Assembly: GCF_016924665.1 (NCBI RefSeq)
Contig: NZ_JAFFJT010000037.1
Span: forward strand, 1 to 35,730
Reading direction: 5' to 3'
Origin: Nocardioides sp. SYSU D00038
GTDB taxonomy: Bacteria; Actinomycetota; Actinomycetes; Propionibacteriales; Nocardioidaceae
DNA length: 35,730 nt
Made by a program: the position numbers and the translations under genes. Position 1 is the first letter of the stretch; every line of letters begins with the position of its first letter. Shown one piece after another: positions 8,403 to 16,315 of this stretch. The notes under the pieces were generated by a model. That model worked only from the letters and a program-made list of their open reading frames with translations, did not search any database and was not told the origin of the DNA.

Positions 8403-9104
8403 GTGGCATCCCCGACCCTCGTCAAGGGAGTGCGCTCGACGCGCTCCACGATCGCCCTCAAGCTGACCATGGCGCTCAGCGGACTGGCCTTCATCGGCTT
8501 CGTGCTGGGGCACATGTACGGCAACCTCAAGGCCTTCTCCGGCCACGACGCCTTCAACGAGTACGCACACCACCTGCGCGAGCTCGGGGAGCCGCTGCTC
8601 CCCTACGGCGGCTTCCTCTGGGTGATGCGGGTCGGCCTGATCGTGGCCCTCGTCGTCCACGTGGTGGCGGCGGTCGCGCTGTGGCGCCGTGCGGCCAAGG
8701 CCCGGCCGGTGTCCTACGTCGCCAAGAAGAACCAGGCGTCGTCGCTGTCGTCGCGCACGATGCGCTGGGGCGGGATCACGATCCTGCTGTTCCTGGTCTG
8801 GCACCTGGTGAACTTCACGATCGGCAAGGTCAACCCCCAGGGCGGCGAGACCAACGACCCCTACAACCTGCTCGTCGACACCTTCGACCTGTGGTGGATG
8901 ACCGCGATCTACCTGGTCGCGATGGTCGCCCTCGCGATGCACCTCCACCACGGGACCTGGAGCGCGCTGCAGACGCTCGGTCTCACCAACACCGCGCAGT
9001 CGCGGGCCCGGGCCAAGGCCGTGGGCTGGATCGTCGCGGTGGTGGTCGCCGGCGGCTTCTCGCTGGTCCCCCTGTTCGTCCTCTTCGGCGTCATCACCAA
9101 GTAA
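8403..9104 (+). CDS. sdhC: Succinate dehydrogenase cytochrome b subunit
   Basis: Membrane anchor (233 residues) of complex II, of the single-subunit cytochrome b558 type that carries heme and passes electrons from SdhB to quinone. Five hydrophobic segments are visible, at about 19-37 (ALSGLAFIGFVLGHMYGNL), 70-95, 119-138 (ILLFLVWHLVNF), 160-180 and 200-228. Histidines suited to heme ligation occur in VLGHMYGNL, VVHVVAA, VWHLVNF and AMHLHHGTW, matching the TIGR02046-type family. Start GTG at 8403 fits the leaderless -10 TAGCGT. There is no separate SdhD, as expected for this class. It leads the sdhC-sdhA-sdhB operon, with 16 bp to sdhA. It resembles the Sdh1-type complex of mycobacteria. Confidence 0.95.
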   Translation: MASPTLVKGVRSTRSTIALKLTMALSGLAFIGFVLGHMYGNLKAFSGHDAFNEYAHHLRELGEPLLPYGGFLWVMRVGLIVALVVHVVAAVALWRRAAKARPVSYVAKKNQASSLSSRTMRWGGITILLFLVWHLVNFTIGKVNPQGGETNDPYNLLVDTFDLWWMTAIYLVAMVALAMHLHHGTWSALQTLGLTNTAQSRARAKAVGWIVAVVVAGGFSLVPLFVLFGVITK

Positions 9105-9120
9105 GGCGGAGCGCGCAACC

Positions 9121-11144
<2,024 letters not shown>

Positions 11145-11148
<4 letters not shown>

Positions 11149-11888
11149 GACTGACCCTCAACATCTGGCGCCAGGCGAACGCCGACGTCCAGGGTGCGAT
11201 GCACCGCTACGAGCTCGACGGCGTCTCGGAGGACATGAGCTTCCTCGAGATGCTCGACGTCCTCAACGAGCAGCTGAACGCGAAGGGCGAGGAGCCGATC
11301 GCGTTCGACTCCGACTGTCGCGAGGGCATCTGCGGCATGTGCGGGCTGATGATCAACGGCATGGCCCACGGCCCCGAGGTCACCACGACCTGCCAGCTGC
11401 ACATGCGCTCGTTCAACGACGGCGACGAGATCACCATCGAGCCGTGGCGCGCCGAGGCGTTCCCGGTGGTCAAGGACCTGTGCGTCGACCGCGGCGCGCT
11501 CGACCGGATGATCCAGTCCGGCGGCTACATCTCCGCCAACACCGGCTCCGCCCCCGAGGCCAACTCGGTGCCCGCCGCCCGCGACAAGGCGATGCGCGCG
11601 TTCAACGTCGCCACCTGCATCGGCTGCGGCGCCTGCGTCGCCGCCTGCCCCAACGGGTCGGCCTCGCTGTTCGTCGGCGCCAAGATCACCCACCTCGGCG
11701 AGCTCCCCCAGGGCCAGCCCGAGCGCGACAGCCGGGTGGTCGGCATGGTCGCCCAGCACGACCACGAGGGCTTCGGCGGCTGCACCAACATCGGTGAGTG
11801 CACGGCCGCCTGCCCCAAGGAGATCCCCATGGACGTGATCTCCCAGCTCAACAAGGACCTGCGCACCGCCCTCAAGAACGGCCACTGA
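11145..11888 (+). CDS. sdhB: Succinate dehydrogenase iron-sulfur subunit
   Basis: Electron-transfer subunit (247 residues) of complex II. The N-terminal plant-ferredoxin domain has C58, C63, C66 and C83 for the 2Fe-2S cluster (CREGICGMC ... C). The C-terminal domain has CIGCGACVAACP (158-169) and CTNIGECTAACP (213-224), supplying ligands for the 4Fe-4S and 3Fe-4S centres. The GTG start at 11145 overlaps the sdhA stop by four bases, and the protein then begins at the normal family position; no other start is near. It ends the operon. Immediately downstream is a hairpin repeat pair that may also stop transcription, since the next gene is convergent. Confidence 0.97.
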
Positions 11889-11896
11889 GTCCTGCT

Positions 11897-11937
11897 CGCT
11901 GGTTGAGGAAGTCGCGCTAGCGACTGTCTCGAAACCC
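11897..11937 (+). repeat. Dispersed hairpin repeat, copy F1
   Basis: Arms CGCTGGTTGAGG and TCTCGAAACCC flank a core stem AGTCGC-GCTA-GCGACT. A conserved right flank, ACCC...CGCCCTCC, continues to 11956. Bases 11900-11937 are identical to copy F2 at 13412-13449. It lies just after sdhB. Confidence 0.85.
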
Positions 11938-11996
11938 GGTGAGCCGAGCGCCCTCCGGTGGGGACGGGAGGGTCGTCGCCTTCCGGGGTAACGAGT

Positions 11997-12024
11997 GAAG
12001 GACTTCGTCCTTCCTCAACCAGCG
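11997..12024 (-). repeat. Dispersed hairpin repeat, partial copy R1
   Basis: Reverse-oriented copy with core stem GAAGGAC-TTC-GTCCTTC and the CTCAACCAGCG arm; the other arm is missing or degenerate. CTTCCTCAACCAGCG (12010-12024) is the exact reverse complement of 11897-11911, so F1 and R1 can fold into one large stem ahead of the DUF222 gene's 3' end. Confidence 0.75.
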
Positions 12025-12031
12025 GTGACGC

Positions 12032-13252
12032 TCACGTCCGCCTGTGGAACCGGACCTTGCCGGTGGGCAGGTAGGTGGTCTGGTACGTCGGGTCGTGGGC
12101 GCGTCGGTGGTGTGAGGGGCAGAGGAGGACGCCGTCGCGGAGGTCGGTGTTGCCGCCGTGGGTCCACCTGACCTTGTGGTGGGCCTCGCAGGTCGACGCT
12201 GGCCGGTCGCAGCCCTCGGAGCGGCAGGTCCTCTGCTGCAGGCCGAGCGCGATCCGCTGACCGGTCGAGAAGAGACGTCGGGTGCGGCCGAGGTCGAGGA
12301 CCTGGGACTGCCCGTCCAGGACGGCGGGGATGAGTCCGGCCTCGCAGGCCAGGCGCCGTGCGGCGCCGGGACTGATCCGGGTGCCGGTGTCAAGCTCGCA
12401 CGCTGCGAGCCGGCCCTCCAGCACGGCGAGCGGGATGGTCACGACGACGGTGGCGTTGACGCCGCCGCGCTGCGGGAGCTGGTCGGCGGGGTAGCGGAGG
12501 ATGTAGTCGCAGAACGCCTGCCCCAGCGACTGCGAGGTCACCTTCTCGTGGGTCAGCGCGGCGTGCGCGAACAACGCTTTCTTGAGGGCTTCGGCGTGCA
12601 TGGTCGGGATGACGAACCGGCCGTGGGTCCGGCCCTCGCCGTCGTCGAGCATCGTGAGCCTGCATTTGGCCTCGGCCTCGTTCTCCACCCTGGCCAGCGC
12701 CTTGGCTTCGGCTGCTTCGCCGACCTCGGGGCAGACGATGTCGAGGATCCGGTTGCCGAAGATCGTGAGGTCCTTGGCGTCGTGGTGCTGGGCGAGCTCG
12801 ACCAGCTTGGTCTGGGCCTGCTCCCGGATCTGCGGGTCGAGGTCGTCGGGGAGCTTGTCGATCGCGCGGGCGATGACCTCGGCCTGCTCCAGCAGCAGCT
12901 CACCGCGTCCAAGCGCTTGCGCGACGGTAGGCATGGTGTCGAGCAGCTCGGCCAGCCGCATCGTCCTGGCGGTCTCGCGGCGGGTCGCGTGCGTGGCGAC
13001 CGCGAGCCACGCTGCGGTCGAGGTGGCACCGGAGGCTGCTTCGACCTTCTGGGTCTGGGCGTGCTTGGCGGCCCGCAGCTCGAGAGCCGCCACCTGGCTC
13101 TTGAGCTTGGCGATCTCGGTGAGGGTCTCGGCCGCTTCGGGGGCGGGCATGCTCCACAGCGGCAGCTCCCCGACGTCGGCCAGCGTGGCGCGCACCTCCG
13201 CAACGGCGCGGCTGATGCGGTGCCGTCCGTGGGGTGTGGCCTTCGCTGTCAT
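12032..13252 (-). CDS. DUF222 domain HNH endonuclease (13E12 repeat family)
   Basis: About 406 residues. The N-terminal two thirds is an alpha-helical, Ala/Glu/Leu-rich DUF222 region. The C-terminus is an HNH nuclease with a zinc-ribbon frame: CRSEGCDRP, then EAHHKVRWTHGGNTDLRDG, then LLCPSHHRRAHD. The catalytic His/Asn/His and four metal ligands look intact. These proteins are multicopy in many actinobacteria (13E12 family of Mycobacterium tuberculosis) and their function is not established. ATG at 13252 was chosen; a TTG four codons upstream is possible. The gene is single, convergent to sdhB, and bounded on both sides by hairpin repeats. It appears less strongly GC-biased than its neighbours, which hints at transfer; this was judged by eye, not measured. 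Confidence 0.88.
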   Translation of the reverse strand: MTAKATPHGRHRISRAVAEVRATLADVGELPLWSMPAPEAAETLTEIAKLKSQVAALELRAAKHAQTQKVEAASGATSTAAWLAVATHATRRETARTMRLAELLDTMPTVAQALGRGELLLEQAEVIARAIDKLPDDLDPQIREQAQTKLVELAQHHDAKDLTIFGNRILDIVCPEVGEAAEAKALARVENEAEAKCRLTMLDDGEGRTHGRFVIPTMHAEALKKALFAHAALTHEKVTSQSLGQAFCDYILRYPADQLPQRGGVNATVVVTIPLAVLEGRLAACELDTGTRISPGAARRLACEAGLIPAVLDGQSQVLDLGRTRRLFSTGQRIALGLQQRTCRSEGCDRPASTCEAHHKVRWTHGGNTDLRDGVLLCPSHHRRAHDPTYQTTYLPTGKVRFHRRT

Positions 13253-13359
13253 GCCTCTACCCAAACACCGACCACCGACAGTCCCCGGCCGGTTTTCGCG
13301 TTGTCCACAACGGGATTCTGGGTTGTGACCCGATCGTTACCTCGACTTCTGAGGCGCTC

Positions 13360-13403
13360 GGTTTCGAGGCTCGTCGCTAGCGCTCCTCGCACCTCAACCA
13401 GCG
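13360..13403 (-). repeat. Dispersed hairpin repeat, copy R2
   Basis: GGTTTCGAGG and CCTCAACCAGCG arms in reverse orientation, around a longer core that holds GCTAGCG and a CGAGG/CCTCG stem. More diverged than F1 and F2. It lies back to back with F2, eight bases away. Confidence 0.75.
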
Positions 13404-13411
13404 CCAACCGG

Positions 13412-13449
13412 TGGTTGAGGAAGTCGCGCTAGCGACTGTCTCGAAACCC
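13412..13449 (+). repeat. Dispersed hairpin repeat, copy F2
   Basis: Identical over 38 bases to F1 (11900-11937), with the same AGTCGC-GCTA-GCGACT core. F1 and F2 bracket the DUF222/HNH gene as direct repeats about 1.5 kb apart. Confidence 0.85.
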
Positions 13450-13496
13450 CCGCACCCGGACGCCTTCCGTTCCCACCGGAGGGTTCTTGTCTCGCC

Positions 13497-13534
13497 GGGT
13501 TTCGAGACACGACTTCGTCGTTCCTCAACCAGCG
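13497..13534 (-). repeat. Dispersed hairpin repeat, copy R3
   Basis: Arms GGGTTTCGAGA and CCTCAACCAGCG in reverse orientation, with a different core stem ACGAC-TTC-GTCGT. Confidence 0.8.
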
Positions 13535-13557
13535 GTCCGCGAAGCCCGCGCAGTGCT

Positions 13558-13594
13558 GACGGCGCGAGCTTGCGAGTGCCGGCAGTGCGCCGTC
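13558..13594. other. Predicted stem-loop GACGGCGC/GCGCCGTC
   Basis: Perfect 8-bp arms at 13558-13565 and 13587-13594. The 21-base interval includes the palindrome TGCCGGCA. It stands directly before the larger stem at 13598-13670 and may form one structured unit with it. Confidence 0.5.
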
Positions 13595-13597
13595 GTC

Positions 13598-13670
13598 CCT
13601 GGTCGGGAGAGGCTCGGGGTCAAGGGCGCGAAGCGCCGAAGGGAACCCTTGACGCCGAGACCCGACCAGG
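13598..13670. other. Long three-part hairpin, candidate structured RNA or DNA element
   Basis: Three nested stems: CCTGGTCGGG (13598-13607) with CCCGACCAGG (13661-13670), perfect; CTCGGGGTCAAGGG (13613-13626) with CCCTTGACGCCGAG (13646-13659), 13 of 14 paired; and GGCGC-GAA-GCGCC at 13625-13637, which shares two bases with the second stem. No protein-coding signal accompanies it. It could be an ncRNA, a REP-like element or a strong terminator; which strand is transcribed is unknown. Confidence 0.55.
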
Positions 13671-13724
13671 TAAGCGCGCGGGCAGCCAGGATCAGCCACG
13701 GAGTGAGCCGAATCCTGAACAAAG

Positions 13725-13747
13725 GGAGGGCTTTCGTCTCACCGGGT
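13725..13747 (-). repeat. Partial copy of the hairpin repeat's right flank
   Basis: Read on the minus strand, this 23-base segment (ACCCGGTGAG ... AGCCCTCC) matches 20 of 23 bases of 11934-11956, the right flank of F1. The left arm is replaced by CTGGTCGGG. It sits 16 bases beyond the thiolase stop. Confidence 0.6.
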
Positions 13748-13763
13748 CCCGACCAGCGCAGCC

Positions 13764-14960
13764 TCAGACGGCCAGCACCACCGAGGAGCCGTGGCCGAAG
13801 AGGCCCTGGTTGGCGGTGATGCCGACGCGGGCGCCCTCGACCTGGCGGCCCGTGGCCTGGCCGCGCAGCTGCCAGGTGAGCTCACACACCTGGGCCAGGG
13901 CCTGGGCGGGGACGGCCTCGCCGAAGCAGGCCAGGCCGCCCGACGGGTTGACCGGGATCCGGCCGCCGATCGTGGTGTCGCCGGCGCGGAGCACGGCCTC
14001 GGCCTCGCCGCGCTTGCACAGCCCGAGGTCCTCCATCCAGTCCAGCTCGAGGGCGGTCGAGAGGTCGTAGACCTCCGCGACGTCGACGTCCTCGGGCCCG
14101 ATGCCCGCCTCCTCGTACGCCGCCAGGCCGATCGACTCCTTGAACGTGTGCTCCGGCTCCCCAACCGCGCCGGTGGCGTCGGTGGAGAGCTGGGGCATGT
14201 CGAGGACGGTGTTGGGGAACGTCGGCGTCACGGTCGAGACGGCCGCGACCCGCACGGCGGCGTCGAGCCCGTGCCGCTGGGCGTACGACGCGCTCACCAG
14301 CACGACGGCGGCCGCGCCGTCGGACGTGGCACAGATGTCGAGCAGGTGCAGGGGGTCGCTGACCACCGCGGAGCCCACGACGTCGGCGACCGAGACCTCC
14401 TTGCGGTAGCGGGCGTAGGGGTTCTCGAGGCCGTGACGGGCGTTCTTGACCTTGACCTGCGCGAAGTCCTCCGACGTGGCGCCGTAGAGGTCCATCCGGC
14501 GCCGGGCGTAGAGGGCGAAGTAGGCGGGGTTGGTCATGCCGAGCAGCCGGAACCGCAGCCAGTCGGGGTCGTCCCAGCGCTCGCCGGCGTTGGGGGCGAG
14601 GAAGCCCTTGGGCGTGGTGTCGGCACCGACGACGAGCGCCACGTCGCAGAGCCCCGCCAGGATGCGCGAGCGCGCGGTGTCGATGGCCTGGGCGCCGGTG
14701 GCGCAGGCGGCGTACGACGTCGCCACCCGGGCGCCGTTCCAGCCCAGGGCCTGGGCGAAGGTCGCGCCCGCGACGTAGCCGGCGTAGCCGTTGCGCACGG
14801 TCTCGCCGCCCACGACCAGCTCGACGTCCGACCACGGCACGCCGGCGTCGGCCAGGGCCGCCCGGGCGGCGTGCACGCCGTACTGCACGAACGGGCGACC
14901 CCACTTCCCCCACGGGTGCATGCCGACGCCGGCCACCCGTACGCCGCCCGTGCCGCTCAT
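13764..14960 (-). CDS. Thiolase-like lipid-transfer protein (Ltp/SCP-x type)
   Basis: Thiolase-fold protein of 398 residues. It probably makes or breaks a C-C bond of an acyl-CoA or steroid side chain, or acts as an aldolase, with its DUF35 partner. The thiolase-type Cys86 lies in SYAACATGAQA. The C-terminal half has AEVYD, the family string RIPVNPSGGLACFGEA, and GHGSSVVLAV at the end. The overall wording is closer to Ltp3/Ltp4-type lipid-transfer proteins than to FadA thiolases. ATG at 14960 overlaps the upstream DUF35 stop (ATGA). This pairing with a DUF35 protein matches the Ltp/ChsH arrangement in steroid side-chain degradation, and a KstR-like site stands upstream. The exact substrate is not shown. 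Confidence 0.88.
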   Translation of the reverse strand: MSGTGGVRVAGVGMHPWGKWGRPFVQYGVHAARAALADAGVPWSDVELVVGGETVRNGYAGYVAGATFAQALGWNGARVATSYAACATGAQAIDTARSRILAGLCDVALVVGADTTPKGFLAPNAGERWDDPDWLRFRLLGMTNPAYFALYARRRMDLYGATSEDFAQVKVKNARHGLENPYARYRKEVSVADVVGSAVVSDPLHLLDICATSDGAAAVVLVSASYAQRHGLDAAVRVAAVSTVTPTFPNTVLDMPQLSTDATGAVGEPEHTFKESIGLAAYEEAGIGPEDVDVAEVYDLSTALELDWMEDLGLCKRGEAEAVLRAGDTTIGGRIPVNPSGGLACFGEAVPAQALAQVCELTWQLRGQATGRQVEGARVGITANQGLFGHGSSVVLAV

Positions 14961-15397
14961 GCCGTGCCTCCGGTCGGGCGCCAGCGCCAGATCAGCAGGT
15001 CCCCCTCGTCGGTGCCGTGCAGGGCCTCGACCACCAGCTCGACCTCGGCCCCGACCGCCAGGTCGGGCACCCCGAAGCCGGCCGCGACCTGCCCCAGCAC
15101 GGTCAGCCCCTCGGGCAGCTCGACCGCCGCGAGCGCGAACGGCTCGAACGGCTCGGTCGGCGGCACGAACGGCGGCGGCGGCTGGTACTGCGCGTCGGTG
15201 TAGCTCCAGACCCGGCCGCGCCGCGAGAGCTCGACGGTCTCGAACTCCTCGCCGCCGCAGGCGGGGTTGCGGCAGAAGCCGGCACCCGACGCGGTCGGCG
15301 GGAAGTACGCCGTCGCGCAGGTGGTGCATCGGTCGGCCAGCAGCGCGGGCTCCGGGCCGGTGGTGAACCAGCCCTCGATCGCGGGGGTCGCGGTCAT
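14957..15397 (-). CDS. DUF35 OB-fold, zinc-ribbon acyl-CoA-binding protein
   Basis: Small partner protein (146 residues). The N-terminal rubredoxin-like zinc ribbon has C24, C27, C42 and C47 (CTTC ... CRNPAC). The rest is the OB-fold DUF35 domain (RGRVWSYTDAQY, FALAAVELPEGLTVLGQV). Known DUF35 proteins bind acyl-CoA and complete thiolase-like Ltp or HMG-CoA-synthase-like enzymes. It is the first gene of a two-gene operon with the thiolase, sharing ATGA. ATG at 15397 was chosen because AGGAG lies 6 bases upstream; an in-frame GTG at 15430 falls on the KstR-like site and has no ribosome site. Probably it forms a hetero-oligomer with the downstream protein; inference from family pairs. Confidence 0.9.
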   Translation of the reverse strand: MTATPAIEGWFTTGPEPALLADRCTTCATAYFPPTASGAGFCRNPACGGEEFETVELSRRGRVWSYTDAQYQPPPPFVPPTEPFEPFALAAVELPEGLTVLGQVAAGFGVPDLAVGAEVELVVEALHGTDEGDLLIWRWRPTGGTA

Positions 15398-15415
15398 CGG
15401 CACTCCTGAAGGAAC

Positions 15416-15429
15416 TAGAACCTGTTCCA
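15416..15429. promoter_or_regulatory. KstR-like operator TNNAACNNGTTNNA
   Basis: TAGAACCTGTTCCA fits every fixed base of the KstR consensus (TetR-family cholesterol-catabolism repressor). It is 18 bp upstream of the DUF35 start codon and lies in the divergent gap shared with the methyltransferase gene. Related TetR/FadR-type fatty-acid regulators could use similar sites. Confidence 0.55.
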
Positions 15430-15455
15430 CATCATCGCACGACCAGGCGTCGGGA

Positions 15456-15461
15456 TAGGTT
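15456..15461 (+). promoter_or_regulatory. Leaderless -10 element of the methyltransferase gene
   Basis: TAGGTT, 7 bases before the GTG at 15469; this spacing decides that start over the TTG at 15460, which lies inside the -10 hexamer itself. Confidence 0.5.
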
Positions 15462-15468
15462 GGCGCCC

Positions 15469-16311
15469 GTGGACGCGCCCTCCAGCCTCCCCTCGCGGGT
15501 ACGACGACGGCTGGCCCGGGCGACCCCCACCGGCCGCCGGCTGGCCGAGACCGAGGCCCAGCTGGCCCGGGCCCGCGCGGAGCTCCGCGACGCGCGCGGC
15601 CGGCTCAAGCAGGCGCGGTCGCGCATCACCGAGGCACGCCACGACCTGCCGACCGAGGTCGACGCCGTCATCGACCGGGTGCGCGAGGAGCGGCTGACCT
15701 TCCTGTCGCGGCGCGACCTGCGCAACCTGGCCGCGCTGGCCCGCGACGTGGAGGCGCGCGGCGTGCCGGGTGAGGTGATCGAGGCCGGCGCCGCGCTGGG
15801 CGGCTCCGCGATCGTGCTGGCCGCCGCGAAGGCGCCCGAGCGCCCGATGCGGGTCTACGACGTCTTCGACATGATCCCGGCCCCGAGCGAGCGTGACGGC
15901 GACGACGTGCACCGCCGCTACGAGACGATCCGGGACGGCCAGGCCAAGGGGCTCGGCGGCGACGTCTACTACGGCTACCGCGAGGACCTGCTGGCCGAGG
16001 TCTCGGCCTCGTTCGCCCGGCTGGGGGTGCCCCCCGCGGAGCACCGCGTCGAGCTGGTCAAGGGCCTGTTCGAGGAGACCATCACCGGCGACGGGCCGGT
16101 CGCGCTCGCCCACCTCGACGGCGACTGGTACGACTCGACGATGACCTGCCTGGAGCGCATCGCGCCGCGGCTCTCGCCGGGCGGCCGGCTGGTGCTCGAC
16201 GACTACTACGCGTGGTCGGGCTGCCGTCGCGCGGTGGACGACTACTTCCGGGGACGCGAGGGCTACGCGCTGCAGGAGCGGGCCCGGCTCCACGTGGTGA
16301 GGCGGGGATAG
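15469..16311 (+). CDS. TylF/MycF-type SAM-dependent methyltransferase
   Basis: About 280 residues. Residues 25-60 are a Glu/Ala/Arg-rich coiled coil (TEAQLARARAELRDARGRL). After it comes a macrocin-O-methyltransferase-like domain: RLTFLSRRDLRNL, the SAM-binding GEVIEAGAALGGSAIVLA, then the metal/active-site region AHLDGDWYDSTMTCLERIAP and RLVLDDYYAW at about 213-247. TylF relatives methylate sugar hydroxyls in antibiotics and in polysaccharides. The start was set at GTG 15469 from a leaderless -10. The next gene, 4 bases downstream, is a pyruvyltransferase-like protein, so the pair probably decorates a cell-surface glycan. The coiled coil may mediate oligomerisation. The sugar acceptor is unknown. 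Confidence 0.85.
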   Translation: MDAPSSLPSRVRRRLARATPTGRRLAETEAQLARARAELRDARGRLKQARSRITEARHDLPTEVDAVIDRVREERLTFLSRRDLRNLAALARDVEARGVPGEVIEAGAALGGSAIVLAAAKAPERPMRVYDVFDMIPAPSERDGDDVHRRYETIRDGQAKGLGGDVYYGYREDLLAEVSASFARLGVPPAEHRVELVKGLFEETITGDGPVALAHLDGDWYDSTMTCLERIAPRLSPGGRLVLDDYYAWSGCRRAVDDYFRGREGYALQERARLHVVRRG

Positions 16312-16315
16312 CCAG

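Larger units (their letters stand above)
13253..13763. other. Non-coding 511-bp region with repeats and strong stems
   Basis: No credible gene on either strand. The first 100 bases should hold the DUF222 gene promoter (no clear -10/-35 recognised). Bases 13360-13534 hold three hairpin-repeat copies, 13558-13670 hold two predicted stem structures, and 13725-13747 carry a partial repeat flank. Short open frames here show no protein-like features. Confidence 0.7.

Noticed and set aside
11897..13449. Complete insertion sequence or composite transposon
   Set aside because: No transposase domain is present and no clear target-site duplication was found around F1 and F2; HNH/DUF222 is not a known transposase.
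11897..13534. CRISPR array
   Set aside because: The repeats alternate in orientation, have irregular spacing and changing cores, and no cas genes are near.
13487..13819. Possible small proteins in the gap between the DUF222 gene and the thiolase
   Set aside because: The frames run through the hairpin repeats and the long stem, have no ribosome sites or conserved domains that I recognise, and end inside the thiolase. The symmetry explains the sequence better than coding does.
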